A stretch of DNA of 15,083 nt from Lachnospiraceae bacterium (GCA_024699595.1 JAILPG010000102.1:1-15083), one strand, 5' to 3'. Numbered from the stretch's first letter, positions 1-7,344 are shown. Numbers and translations are program-made. The notes: a model not told the origin generated them from the sequence alone.

Positions 1-320
1 CTCACGTTCATATATTCCATGTAGCTCCGGCTCATAAGTATATTTACATTAAAATCAATCGTCCGACCGTCCTCAGTACATGCCTTGCCACAAGCATGAA
101 ACCCTGTCTCTTCGGTTTCAGAGTATGTGAGCATGCTTGAAGAATAACCACCAATGCTTGCACCGCCCATCATTCCGTATGACGCAAACCTCTTAAACAT
201 CGCAGCCAGCGTGTTGTTCTGAAATGCGGAAGCACCCGCCCCTGCCCCAAACAGGCTTCCGGATGTTATTTTCCCGAGTCCCTTGAAATAACCGATATCA
301 TCCATATTGTATGAACCCAT
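1..320 (-). CDS. Unidentified protein, N-terminal part, cut by left edge
   Basis: A minus-strand frame stays open from ATG at 320 to the left edge (106 codons plus 2 bases). It starts MGSYNMDDIGYFKGLGKI, continues through a Gly/Ala/Ser-rich stretch and ends with the segment TEDGRTIDFNVNILMSRSYM. From memory, the pattern 'T-x-DGR-x-I-x-FN...MSRS' recurs in conserved proteins of unknown function in Lachnospiraceae and other bacteria; the function is not known to me. No signal peptide or membrane segment is visible. An AAGGA lies about 10 bases before the ATG, which is acceptable but not strong. The same frame upstream has a TGA seven codons before the ATG and another six codons further on, then stays open to about 479, so the 5' end may be degraded or the true start may differ. 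It lies downstream of the tRNA-Pro terminator on the same strand. Confidence 0.5.
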   Translation of the reverse strand, partial: MGSYNMDDIGYFKGLGKITSGSLFGAGAGASAFQNNTLAAMFKRFASYGMMGGASIGGYSSSMLTYSETEETGFHACGKACTEDGRTIDFNVNILMSRSYMEYMNV

Positions 321-480
321 CCCGCCGTTATCCTTGCATCAGTCCTGTACGGCAATTCACCCCAAAGTGCTTCCAGGCATTACTACACAGGCATCGATCT
401 GTCGGAAGCGAAGGTTCTCCTCGAAGGTAATAATCTTAGGGTAACCAGGGTAACCAAGGGTAACCAGAAAATGGGGTGAT
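321..480. other. Unexplained intergenic element with multi-frame openness
   Basis: No convincing gene is visible here, yet the stretch does not look like ordinary spacer. On the plus strand a frame is open from after the TGA at 312-314 to a TGA at about 480 (some 53 codons, including GIDLSEAKVLLEGNNLRVTR) but has no ATG until its last residues. On the minus strand a frame runs from a TAA near 482 to a TGA near 355, then a second TGA at 339-341, then becomes the left-edge coding region. I have a faint memory of such peptides among poorly supported Lachnospiraceae ORFs, which would fit a conserved non-coding repeat or a gene remnant, but I cannot verify it. Confidence 0.4.
439..465. repeat. Three near-tandem copies of GGGTAACC
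   Basis: GGGTAACC occurs at 439-446, 448-455 and 458-465, with starts 9 and 10 bases apart. Each contains the partly palindromic GGTAACC. The near-helical spacing could suit a DNA-binding protein, but nothing else supports that, and simple slippage is equally possible. Confidence 0.7.
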
Positions 481-490
481 TATTATAGAT

Positions 491-532
491 AACAAAATCC
501 CGAAAGCCGCATAAACAGCGAACTTCCGGGAT
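491..532 (-). terminator. Rho-independent terminator after tRNA-Pro
   Basis: On the minus strand ATCCCGGAAG (532-523) pairs with CTTTCGGGAT (506-497) in a 10-bp stem with one G-U pair. Inner CGC/GCG bases can extend it. The 3' arm runs directly into TTTTGTTAT. It lies 11 bases past the tRNA end, so it should terminate the tRNA transcript. Confidence 0.85.
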
Positions 533-543
533 CAACGTAGTAC

Positions 544-618
544 TCGGGGTGACAGGATTCGAACCTGCGACCTCCTGGTCCCAAACCAGGCGCTCTAGCC
601 AAACTGAGCCACACCCCG
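544..618 (-). tRNA. tRNA-Pro (anticodon UGG)
   Basis: Read on the minus strand, the acceptor stem CGGGGTG pairs with CACCCCG, followed by discriminator A at 544. The T arm carries GGTTCGAATCC. The anticodon stem CCTGG/CCAGG encloses loop TTTGGGA, giving anticodon TGG (UGG), which reads proline codons. The D arm contains GGCTCAGTTTGGC-AGAGC. The 3' CCA is not encoded. It has its own promoter at 679-707 and terminator at 491-532, so it appears to be a single-gene transcription unit. Confidence 0.96.
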
Positions 619-678
619 GTGTTTCGGCATATACATTATGAGAACACGGATTAAAACGCCTTCAAAGGCGCATCGATT

Positions 679-707
679 ATTATATATGAGCTCTTTTTCC
701 TTGTCAA
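679..707 (-). promoter_or_regulatory. Consensus sigma-A promoter of tRNA-Pro
   Basis: A perfect TTGACA (707-702) is followed by exactly 17 bases and a perfect TATAAT (684-679). Transcription should start near 672, about 54 bases before the tRNA. The leader holds a short hairpin, CGCCT-TTGA-AGGCG (670-657), followed by TTTT, which would be removed during tRNA 5' processing or could weakly attenuate. Confidence 0.9.
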
Positions 708-722
708 CAAACGTGGGGCCCC

Positions 723-743
723 AAAAGCCTGTAAAATCAGGCT
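723..743 (-). terminator. Terminator of the methyltransferase-rdgB-yfcE operon
   Basis: Just past the phosphoesterase stop, AGCCTG (743-738) pairs with CAGGCT (731-726) around loop ATTTTA, followed by TTTT. The stem is short (6 bp), but its position between the operon end and the tRNA promoter fits a terminator. Confidence 0.7.
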
Positions 744-746
744 GTA

Positions 747-1262
747 TCAGTAGAATCCAAAACCTCCCCGTACCGGTTTTTCCAAATATCTTATATCATA
801 TTGGACATTGCCGTCATCGCTTACGGTCATCATGATGTAGCTTGGAAGGCGGTTTGCCTGCCTCGGATAGGTGAGTGAGCCCGGATTTAATATCGTGATG
901 CCGTCTCTTTTTTCCAGGATCGGCACATGGAGGTGTCCGAACATCACTATTTCGGCCTGGTTTTCCATAGCAAGGTAATACAGCGGATCAAGTGTCCTGT
1001 ATATCGAATACCTGTGTCCGTGCGTGAGCAGGACCCTGTGCCCCTCTATCTCAAACACGTCAAGCGCCGGATACATATTGCCGTAGTCATTGTTTCCCGC
1101 GACCATATGTACCGGACAGCCCGCTCTCTTTATCATAGCCTCGTTATCGCCCTCAATATCACCGCAATGAATGAACATATCGATAGGCTTTAAAAGCTCA
1201 AGCAGTCTGTATAGCAGCTCATTTTGTCTGTGTGTATCGCTTACTATGAGTATCTTCTTCAT
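747..1262 (-). CDS. yfcE: YfcE/MJ0936-family metallophosphoesterase
   Basis: The 171-residue product has the calcineurin-like phosphoesterase metal-binding series in order: SDTH (D9, H11), GDIEGDNE (D35, with E37 and N40 nearby), GNND (N57, D59), THGH (H81) and GHLH (H110, H112). Length and motifs fit the small cytosolic YfcE/MJ0936 group, which binds two divalent metals and hydrolyses phosphodiesters in vitro; the cellular substrate is unknown for the family. The start lies only 4 bases after the rdgB stop and no good ribosome-binding site is visible, so translation is probably coupled to rdgB. The linkage of these two genes is common in Firmicutes. The C-terminus ends in a glycine/aromatic tail (GGFGFY). 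The family is well supported; the substrate is not. Confidence 0.93.
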   Translation of the reverse strand: MKKILIVSDTHRQNELLYRLLELLKPIDMFIHCGDIEGDNEAMIKRAGCPVHMVAGNNDYGNMYPALDVFEIEGHRVLLTHGHRYSIYRTLDPLYYLAMENQAEIVMFGHLHVPILEKRDGITILNPGSLTYPRQANRLPSYIMMTVSDDGNVQYDIRYLEKPVRGGFGFY

Positions 1263-1266
1263 CAGG

Positions 1267-1866
1267 TTACGACCGTTGCGTTAACAGCTTCTCCTTCATC
1301 ATCCTTATGGCCTTGCCTCGGTGGGAGATTGCGTTCTTTTCCTCCGGAGACAGCTCGCCTGAGGTGCAGCCGTATTCGGGCAGGTAAAAAATAGGGTCGT
1401 ACCCGAAACCGTTTTTCCCTGCCTCCTCATAAGCTATCCGGCCTTCCATGACTCCTCTTACAGTCTCTGTACTGCCGTCGGGAAAAGCAGCTGCCACCGC
1501 GCATACAAATCTGGCCGTCCGCTCGTTATCGGGCACGCCTTCAAGTCTCTCTATGAGATTTGCATTCTTTATATTGTAGGAGGTATCCTCCCCCATATAT
1601 CTGGATGAATAGATCCCGGGCTCCTTGTTAAGCTTATCGATCTCAAGGCCCGAATCATCGGCTAGACACATCTCTCCGGTCTTTTCGCAAAGCGCCTTTG
1701 CCTTTATTAGCGCATTTTCCTCAAAGGTCTTTCCGGTCTCCTCCACATCTATGTCAAAGCCGGCTTCCTTCATGGAAAGTACTTCAAAATCCGTATCGGC
1801 AAGGATCATCCGTATCTCCTTCATCTTGTTTTCATTGCCTGTAGCAAATATGAGCTTCTTTTTCAT
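1267..1866 (-). CDS. rdgB: RdgB/HAM1-family XTP/dITP diphosphatase
   Basis: The 199-residue product is a standard-length non-canonical purine NTP pyrophosphatase. It hydrolyses XTP and (d)ITP to monophosphates plus pyrophosphate in the cytosol, keeping deaminated purines out of nucleic acids. Signatures visible are ATGNENKMKEI (8-18), TGKTFEENALIKA, ADDSGLEID (69-77) with the catalytic/metal-binding aspartates, PGIYSSRY, GFGYDPIF and the C-terminal NAISHRGKA. The start is the ATG giving MKKKLIFATGN, typical for the family; a GGGGATAAG stretch upstream is a moderate ribosome-binding site. It lies 123 bp after the methyltransferase gene, and I see no convincing promoter in that gap, so read-through from upstream is likely. 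A downstream gene follows after 4 bases. Confidence 0.96.
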   Translation of the reverse strand: MKKKLIFATGNENKMKEIRMILADTDFEVLSMKEAGFDIDVEETGKTFEENALIKAKALCEKTGEMCLADDSGLEIDKLNKEPGIYSSRYMGEDTSYNIKNANLIERLEGVPDNERTARFVCAVAAAFPDGSTETVRGVMEGRIAYEEAGKNGFGYDPIFYLPEYGCTSGELSPEEKNAISHRGKAIRMMKEKLLTQRS

Positions 1867-1989
1867 GGCTTTCTTATCCCCAAAATCCTATTACTGATCA
1901 AAAAAATCTTTCAAGCATATGTGCTGTAACACCCTTTCAAGCGTCAATCCACAGCTAATGCGTATATGCATATTTCGCTCGGAGAAATC

Positions 1990-3186
1990 TTAATCCGTAT
2001 TCCCCGGATCATTAACATTCCCTGGCGCTTTTCGTCTTGCGGGTGGCTTTGGTCCCATAAACGAATATATATATGTCTTCATCATGCCGTTATAGATCTT
2101 TCGGTTTTTGTCGGCCTTTTTTCCCATATACTTTTCCACATCCTGATATCCCGTGATGATATATGCAGACCACGAATCGAGCCTTTTATATGCATCGGAC
2201 AGCTGAGTGTAAAGCTCGGGCAGCTTTTCTTTTTCCCCTATTCTCTCACCGTAGGGCGGGTTTGATATTATAAAGCCGTATTTTCCGTGGTGGTTGAGCT
2301 CACTCACTGGTCTTTTCTGAAAATGTATGAGATCGTCGACCCCTGCATCCCTTGCATTCTGTCTGGCCGAGGCTGTCATGTCCGGATCTATGTCATAGCC
2401 CTGTATATCAACACTGTCTGCGGTTACCGTCTCATCGATCAGGTCGTTTGCTTCATTTACCGCATCGTACCAAAGCTTTTTTGCGATGATATTTCCCCAG
2501 GTCTCCGCGGTGAATTCCCTGTTCATGCCCGGTGCGATGTTCTTTGCGATAAGAGCCGCCTCTATCGGTATGGTGCCGCAGCCGCAGAAGGGATCCACAA
2601 GTATCCTGTCCTTATTCCACGGGGTCAGCATGATCATCGCAGCTGCGAGGTTTTCCGCAAGGGGCGCCTTGCTTACAAGCTTTCTGTAGCCTCTTTTGTG
2701 AAGCGACTCCCCGGACGTGTCTATCCCTATAGTAACAATGTCTTTAAGGAGCGTAACCCTCAGCGGATAGCTGTCGCCGCTTTCATCAAACCAGCTTACC
2801 TTATATACCGTCTTAAGCTCCTCGACCATGGCCTTTTTGATGATCGACTGGATGTCCGAGGGGCTGAAAAGCTTACTCTTAATGCTTGCGGCCTTTGCTA
2901 CCCAGAACTTTGCATCTGCGGGTATGTATTCCTCCCATCTGACCGCCTTTGTTCCCTCAAAAAGCTCATCATAGGTCGTTGCCCTAAAGGAAGCTGCCTT
3001 TATAAGTATCCTCTCGGCTGTCCTTAGGAAAACATTGGCTCTGGCAACCGCCGCTGCATCGCCTGCAAAGGTTACCTTTCCGTCCTCCACGCTCTTTATC
3101 TCATATCCGAGATCGATGATCTCTCTTTTTAACACCGCTTCCATCCCAAAATGACAGGGTGCTATCAGTTCGTATTTTTTTTCCAT
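1990..3186 (-). CDS. THUMP-domain class I SAM-dependent RNA methyltransferase (RlmL/YpsC type)
   Basis: The 398-residue product has an N-terminal ferredoxin-like/THUMP RNA-binding region (about 5-160), the linking SLHKRGYR motif (161-168), and a C-terminal Rossmann methyltransferase domain. SAM motif I is DPFCGCGTIPIEA (198-210), an acidic GYDIDPD follows (263-269), and the catalytic motif is SNPPYGER (308-315), typical of N2-guanine methylation. Homologues are the N-terminal half of Escherichia coli RlmL and Bacillus YpsC, which modify 23S rRNA; the exact target here is inferred. Residues 380-398 form a Pro/Lys-rich tail. Upstream ribosome-binding sequence is weak (GGAAAA). It probably heads an operon with rdgB and the phosphoesterase. 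A TATAAT at 3295-3290 (-) followed by palindrome 3272-3289 suggests a regulated promoter, though no good -35 is seen. Confidence 0.92.
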   Translation of the reverse strand: MEKKYELIAPCHFGMEAVLKREIIDLGYEIKSVEDGKVTFAGDAAAVARANVFLRTAERILIKAASFRATTYDELFEGTKAVRWEEYIPADAKFWVAKAASIKSKLFSPSDIQSIIKKAMVEELKTVYKVSWFDESGDSYPLRVTLLKDIVTIGIDTSGESLHKRGYRKLVSKAPLAENLAAAMIMLTPWNKDRILVDPFCGCGTIPIEAALIAKNIAPGMNREFTAETWGNIIAKKLWYDAVNEANDLIDETVTADSVDIQGYDIDPDMTASARQNARDAGVDDLIHFQKRPVSELNHHGKYGFIISNPPYGERIGEKEKLPELYTQLSDAYKRLDSWSAYIITGYQDVEKYMGKKADKNRKIYNGMMKTYIYSFMGPKPPARRKAPGNVNDPGNTD

Positions 3187-3271
3187 ATTTTTTCCGGCTA
3201 AAACCGTGCGGATCGTTACCTGATTTTTGATGAAAAATATCTAAAGAAGATGATACAGCATTCTCTTTAAA

Positions 3272-3352
3272 ACCACAAGGTATTGTGGTATTATAAACAT
3301 GTGACCACATGAGGTTTTCGGGGTTTTTTCAAAAAGCACAAGGTATTGTGGT
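3272..3352. promoter_or_regulatory. Phased palindromic operator-like boxes
   Basis: Box 1 is ACCACAAGGTATTGTGGT (3272-3289), with 7-bp inverted arms around GGTA. Box 2 repeats 16 bases of it, CACAAGGTATTGTGGT (3337-3352). Their centres are 63 bp apart, almost exactly six helical turns. Between them CATGTG-AC-CACATG (3298-3311) is another inverted repeat, and its ACCACA at 3304 lies 32 bases after the ACCACA of box 1 and 31 before the matching AGCACA of box 2. Box 1 directly follows a minus-strand TATAAT (3295-3290); box 2 lies about 80 bases upstream of the plus-strand start site. Arms and three-turn spacing recall NrdR boxes (CAC-WA-TATA-TW-GTG), but the centre differs and no ribonucleotide reductase gene is present. 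The binding protein is unknown. Confidence 0.7.
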
Positions 3353-3386
3353 TTCAGAAAAAATGGGCACTATTTAAAAAAAGAGG

Positions 3387-3415
3387 TTGTATTTTTAGAA
3401 AATCTATTATATAAT
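3387..3415 (+). promoter_or_regulatory. Promoter for malic enzyme
   Basis: TTGTAT (3387-3392), a 17-base spacer and a perfect TATAAT (3410-3415) lie in an AT-rich stretch. Transcription should begin near 3422, giving a leader of about 165 bases before the chosen start at 3588. This is the only strong promoter I see in the 3187-3587 gap for the plus strand. Confidence 0.75.
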
Positions 3416-3421
3416 CTTCAA

Positions 3422-3537
3422 TGTAAGCGAGGGTCTACCCTTCAAAGGACTCTCATTTACGACCCCTTATTAATTATTTATACTCCCCTCATCGTAGCCC
3501 GTTGGTTCCCCCATCGGGCTACAAAACTGTTCAGGGG
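3422..3537 (+). ncRNA. Folded 5' leader of malic enzyme, possible regulatory RNA
   Basis: The predicted leader contains two strong stems. The first begins at the expected transcription start: GTAAG (3423-3427) and GAGGGTC (3429-3435) pair with GACTCTC (3448-3454) and TTTAC (3456-3460), with two G-U pairs and one C-A mismatch. The second is a perfect 8-bp stem, GTAGCCCG (3494-3501) with CGGGCTAC (3515-3522), enclosed by CCCCT (3485-3489) and AGGGG (3533-3537). Neither is followed by a T-run, so they are not simple terminators. I compared it mentally with T-box, purine, SAM, THF, ZTP and preQ1 classes and recognise none. Whether it senses anything is unknown. Confidence 0.45.
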
Positions 3538-3587
3538 TAATTTCCCGTAAGACAATTAGACATACGCAAAGCGCCATGGAGGAACAG

Positions 3588-4760
3588 ATGGATAAAAAAG
3601 AACTGGCACTGAAGAAACATGAGGAATGGATGGGTAAGCTCGAGATAAAGTGCAGAGCTGAGCTCAATGACATGAACGATCTGAGCATCGCCTACACTCC
3701 CGGGGTTGCCGAACCCTGCCTTAAGATAAAGGATGATACGGATCTTTCCTATAAATATACAAGACGTAGCAATATGGTAGCCGTGGTAACCGACGGTACT
3801 GCAGTACTCGGACTCGGCGATATCGGTCCCGAAGCCGGCATGCCCGTTATGGAGGGCAAATGCTGCCTCTTTAAGCGCTTTGGCGGCGTGGATGCTTTTC
3901 CTCTGTGCATTAAGTCCAAGGATGTAGATGAGATAGTAAACACCGTGGCTCTTTTAAGCGGGTCGTTTGGAGGTGTCAATCTTGAGGATATCTCGGCTCC
4001 TAGGTGTTTTGAGATAGAAAGAAAATTAAAGGAGCGCTGCGATATCCCGATCTTTCATGATGACCAGCATGGAACCGCTGTAATAGTGCTTTCGGGCCTT
4101 ATCAATGCTCTCAAGGTGACCGGCAAAAAGATCGATGAAATCAGTGCCGTAATAAACGGCTCAGGTGCCGCAGGCATTGCGATAACCAAGCTCTTACTTA
4201 AGTCCGGACTTAAAAATGTAATACTGTGTGATACAAAAGGTGCTATCTACAAGGGCAGGGAGAACTTAAATCCCGTTAAGGAAGAGATGGCAGAGGTAAC
4301 CAACCTTGATAAAAAGCAAGGGCAGCTTGCCGATGTGATAAAGGGTGTCGATGTGTTCATCGGTGTCTCCGCTCCGGGCGTGCTGACCGAAGAGATGGTG
4401 GCTTCAATGGCAAAGGATGCGATCATATTTGCCATGGCAAATCCCGTTCCCGAGATAATGCCCGATCTTGCAAAAAAAGCGGGCGCAAAGGTTGTGGGAA
4501 CCGGAAGATCCGATTTTCCAAACCAGATAAACAACGTGCTTGCTTTCCCCGGTATCTTCCGCGGTGCTCTTGATGTGAGAGCAAGTGATATCAATGATGA
4601 AATGAAACTGGCGGCCGCTCATGCAATAGCATCCGTTATTTCTGATGATGAATTGAGTCCGGACAATATAATACCGGATGGTTTTAATGAGGCTGTGGTA
4701 TCTTCAGTTTCCAAGGCCGTGGCTGATGCCGCAAGGAAAACAGGTGTTGCCAGGCTGTAG
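3588..4760 (+). CDS. NAD-dependent malic enzyme, short bacterial form
   Basis: The enzyme oxidatively decarboxylates L-malate to pyruvate and CO2 with reduction of NAD(P). An ATG at 3576 is in frame, but it overlaps a strong GGAGG (3578-3582) that sits 5 bases before ATG 3588, so 3588 is the better start (390 residues, normal for the single-domain form without the phosphotransacetylase tail). Numbered from 3588: SIAYTPGVAEPC carries the general-acid Tyr36; MEGKCCLFKRFGGVDAFP carries the candidate active-site lysine; FHDDQHGTA (156-164) carries metal-binding aspartates; NGSGAAG (190-196) is the nucleotide-binding glycine motif; CDTKG (Asp215) favours NAD over NADP; GTGRSDFPNQINNVLAFPG (304-322) closes the active site. 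It is a single-gene unit with a folded leader and terminator at 4838. Confidence 0.95.
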   Translation: MDKKELALKKHEEWMGKLEIKCRAELNDMNDLSIAYTPGVAEPCLKIKDDTDLSYKYTRRSNMVAVVTDGTAVLGLGDIGPEAGMPVMEGKCCLFKRFGGVDAFPLCIKSKDVDEIVNTVALLSGSFGGVNLEDISAPRCFEIERKLKERCDIPIFHDDQHGTAVIVLSGLINALKVTGKKIDEISAVINGSGAAGIAITKLLLKSGLKNVILCDTKGAIYKGRENLNPVKEEMAEVTNLDKKQGQLADVIKGVDVFIGVSAPGVLTEEMVASMAKDAIIFAMANPVPEIMPDLAKKAGAKVVGTGRSDFPNQINNVLAFPGIFRGALDVRASDINDEMKLAAAHAIASVISDDELSPDNIIPDGFNEAVVSSVSKAVADAARKTGVARL

Positions 4761-4790
4761 TGGGACATACCTTTCAGCGTGATACGATCC

Positions 4791-4817
4791 ATACTGTTAT
4801 TATTGTGATAACAGTAT
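4791..4817. other. Perfect 10-bp inverted repeat downstream of malic enzyme
   Basis: ATACTGTTAT (4791-4800) and ATAACAGTAT (4808-4817) pair perfectly around the 7-base loop TATTGTG. No T-run follows on either strand, so it is less likely to be a terminator itself; it may protect 3' ends or assist the stronger hairpin 20 bases on. Confidence 0.6.
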
Positions 4818-4837
4818 TTACAATAACGCATATAATT

Positions 4838-4878
4838 ACAGCCCGGCTGATGTCAGCCGGGCTGTTTCTCTGTTGTTT
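4838..4878 (+). terminator. Strong GC-rich terminator between convergent genes
   Basis: ACAGCCCGGCTGA (4838-4850) is perfectly complementary to TCAGCCGGGCTGT (4853-4865). On the plus strand it is followed by TTCTCTGTTGTTT, fitting termination of the malic enzyme transcript. On the minus strand the hairpin is followed by AATTATAT, so it may also work, less efficiently, for the cellobiose phosphorylase gene. Confidence 0.85.
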
Positions 4879-4905
4879 ATCAACACATTGTCAGTTTACA
4901 CTGTT

Positions 4906-7344
4906 TTATCCCATAACAACTTCCACGTTGTATTCCTTCTTATCCTTCTCATAAGGGATGATGCAGCCGGAGATTTCTTTTCCGTCCACTACAAGCTTCT
5001 TTACGCCCTTTTCAACGTCATCGGGATTCTTTACGCTTATGTTGTACTTTGCTCCCCTGTACTCTCTGGTGATAGTAAAGTCACCAAAGCCCTTAGGTGT
5101 GCAGGGATTTATTGACAGACCGTTATGAGTGGGATATACGCCAAGGATATACTGTGAGATGTTCACAAAGGTCCATGCCGCTGTTCCGGTAAGCCATGAG
5201 TTCTTGCCTTCTCCGTGGAACTTGGCATCTCTTCCCGCTACCATCTGGCAGTAGATATAAGGCTCGGTCCTGTGGATCTCACTTATCTCTTCTGTATATG
5301 CGGGACAGGTCTTCTTGTAGATCTCAAAGGCTCTGTCTCCTCTTCCTACTACGGTCTCAGCTATGGATACCCAGGGATTGTTGTGACAGAATATTCCGGC
5401 ATTCTCTTTGTACCCGGGCGGATATGAGGATACTTCACCAAGCTCCTCGTGATATCTTGTATAAGCAGGCTGTAAGATCATGATACCGTAATCGGTATCC
5501 AGTCTCTTCTTTACTGAATCGAGTGCCTTTATGGCTTCACCGGTCTCAACGCCTACTCCGGCGAGTACGCAGAAGCCCTGAGGCTCGATAAATATCTGGC
5601 CTTCCTCGCAGTCCTTAGATCCTACCTTGTTGCCATAGGAGTCATAAGCTCTTACGAACCATTCTCCATCCCAGCCGGCATCTGAGAGAAGCACCTTGTT
5701 CATCTCGGCTACCTCTGCCTCAGCTCTTTCGGCCTCTTTTTCATCACCCATGAGTCTGCACAGGTCTGCGTATTCCTTACCGTATTTTACAAACATTCCG
5801 CCTATAAATACGCTCTCAGCGACAGGTCCCTCAGAGGGTCCGAAGGTCTGGAAGGATTCTCCGGGATGCAGTGAATGACAGTTAAGGTTCAGACAGTCAT
5901 TCCAGTCGGCACGCCCGATAAGCGGCAGCTTATGCGGTCCCTTATGGTTTACTATATAATCAAAGGATCTCTTAAGATGCTCCATAAGAGGCTTTGCTAC
6001 TGACATATCATTATCAAAAGGAACGGTCTCGTTAAGGATCGAGAGATCTCCGGTCTCGCGGATATATGCGCTGGTTCCTGCAATAAGCCACAGAGGATCG
6101 TCATTAAAGCCGCTTCCTATATCGGAATTGCCCTTCTTTGTAAGGGGCTGGTACTGATGATAAGCGGATCCGTCTTCAAACTGGGTGGATGCAATATCGA
6201 TTATCCTCTCTCTTGCACGGTCGGGTATTAAGTGAACGAATCCCAGAAGATCCTGACAGGAATCCCTGAATCCCATTCCTCTGCCAATTCCGGACTCATA
6301 ATAGGATGCAGATCTTGACATGTTAAAGGTTACCATGCACTGATACTGGTTCCAGATGTTGACCATCCTGTCAACCTTGTCATTTGAGGACTTAACCGAA
6401 TACTTGGAAAGAAGTGCCTTCCAGTAATCGTTAAGTGCTCCGAATGCACGGTCTACATCCGCATCGGTCTTATATCTGTCAAGCATCTCGTATGCTTTCT
6501 TTTTATTAATCACTCCGTAAGATTCCCACTTGTCATCCTCTTCGTTCTCGATATAGCCAAGTACGAATACAAATGATCTTGTCTCGCCAGGATTAAGTGA
6601 AATGTCTATCTGATGTGATGCTATGGGCTGCCAGCCGCTTGCCATTGAACCGGTGCACTTTCCGTTCTCAACAGCCTCGGGCTCTCCAGCACCTCTGTAG
6701 GAGCCGAGGAAGGCTTCCCTTATCGTGTCAAAACCGTCGATCTTACTGTTTACAGAATAGATCGCGTAGTGATTTCTTCTCTCTCTGTATTCTGTCTTAT
6801 GGAAAATAGTGGAATCCTTGACCTCAACCTCGCCCGTTGAGAAGTTACGCTGGAAATTCCTGCTGTCATCATCAGCATTCCACAGACACCATTCAACATA
6901 TGAAAACAGCTGAATATCCTTCTTTTCCGAAGAATTGTTCGTAAGCTTTATCTGGCTTACCTCGCAGGTATCATCCATCGGAACAAAGGTAAGTACCGAC
7001 GCCTTTACATCTTTTTTCTCCGAGGTAAAACGGCTGTAGCCTATGCCGTGACGGCACTCGTAGGAATCAAGCTCGGTCTTTGTGGGCTGCCAGCCTGGAT
7101 TCCAGACGGTATCGCCGTCCTTAATGTAAAAATACTTGCCGTTTATGTCCATCGGAACATCATTGTAACGATAACGGGTAAGTCTTAAGAGCTTTGCATC
7201 CTTATAAAACGTGTAGCCTCCGCAGGTATTTGATATCAGGCTGAAAAAATCCCTGCAGCCGAGATAGTTGATCCAGGGAAGCGGTGTTTTCGGGGTAGTG
7301 ATAACATACTCTCTGGAAGCATCATCGAAATATCCAAATTTCAT
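4906..7344 (-). CDS. cbpA: Cellobiose phosphorylase (glycoside hydrolase family 94)
   Basis: The 812-residue product matches, from memory, clostridial (Clostridium thermocellum type) cellobiose phosphorylase along its whole length, beginning [15 protein letters not shown] and ending EVVMG. It phosphorolyses cellobiose to glucose 1-phosphate and glucose in the cytosol, saving ATP; no signal peptide is present, as expected. The order is an N-terminal beta-sandwich (about 1-280), a helical linker, an (alpha/alpha)6 barrel (about 320-735) and a C-terminal beta segment. Landmarks are CRHGIGY (97-103), [20 protein letters not shown] (339-358), [12 protein letters not shown] (358-369), the catalytic-acid motif [12 protein letters not shown] (477-488, Asp483 the likely proton donor), [10 protein letters not shown] (581-590), [16 protein letters not shown] (641-656) and [10 protein letters not shown] (715-724). 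GGAGAGG 7 bases before the ATG supports the start. It is divergent from a LacI regulator. No sugar transporter is in view. Confidence 0.97.
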   Translation of the reverse strand: MKFGYFDDASREYVITTPKTPLPWINYLGCRDFFSLISNTCGGYTFYKDAKLLRLTRYRYNDVPMDINGKYFYIKDGDTVWNPGWQPTKTELDSYECRHGIGYSRFTSEKKDVKASVLTFVPMDDTCEVSQIKLTNNSSEKKDIQLFSYVEWCLWNADDDSRNFQRNFSTGEVEVKDSTIFHKTEYRERRNHYAIYSVNSKIDGFDTIREAFLGSYRGAGEPEAVENGKCTGSMASGWQPIASHQIDISLNPGETRSFVFVLGYIENEEDDKWESYGVINKKKAYEMLDRYKTDADVDRAFGALNDYWKALLSKYSVKSSNDKVDRMVNIWNQYQCMVTFNMSRSASYYESGIGRGMGFRDSCQDLLGFVHLIPDRARERIIDIASTQFEDGSAYHQYQPLTKKGNSDIGSGFNDDPLWLIAGTSAYIRETGDLSILNETVPFDNDMSVAKPLMEHLKRSFDYIVNHKGPHKLPLIGRADWNDCLNLNCHSLHPGESFQTFGPSEGPVAESVFIGGMFVKYGKEYADLCRLMGDEKEAERAEAEVAEMNKVLLSDAGWDGEWFVRAYDSYGNKVGSKDCEEGQIFIEPQGFCVLAGVGVETGEAIKALDSVKKRLDTDYGIMILQPAYTRYHEELGEVSSYPPGYKENAGIFCHNNPWVSIAETVVGRGDRAFEIYKKTCPAYTEEISEIHRTEPYIYCQMVAGRDAKFHGEGKNSWLTGTAAWTFVNISQYILGVYPTHNGLSINPCTPKGFGDFTITREYRGAKYNISVKNPDDVEKGVKKLVVDGKEISGCIIPYEKDKKEYNVEVVMG

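Noticed and set aside
439..465. CRISPR-like short repeats
   Set aside because: Only three 8-mers with 1-2 base gaps; no spacers and no cas genes.
544..618. tRNA-Pro as an integration site for a mobile element
   Set aside because: No integrase and no repeated tRNA 3' end were found in the window, though the left flank is too short to exclude it.
1867..1989. Separate promoter for rdgB
   Set aside because: TTGACG is present, but no -10 at suitable spacing; repeated CTTGAAAG words do not form a known signal.
2287..3027. 246-codon plus-strand open frame
   Set aside because: It lies wholly antisense to the methyltransferase, whose motifs are clear; the translation is Cys/Tyr/Arg-rich without recognisable domains.
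3422..3537. T-box or purine riboswitch upstream of malic enzyme
   Set aside because: GGTCTACCC slightly resembles the purine J2/3 segment, but the three-way junction is absent, and no T-box sequence or terminator is present.
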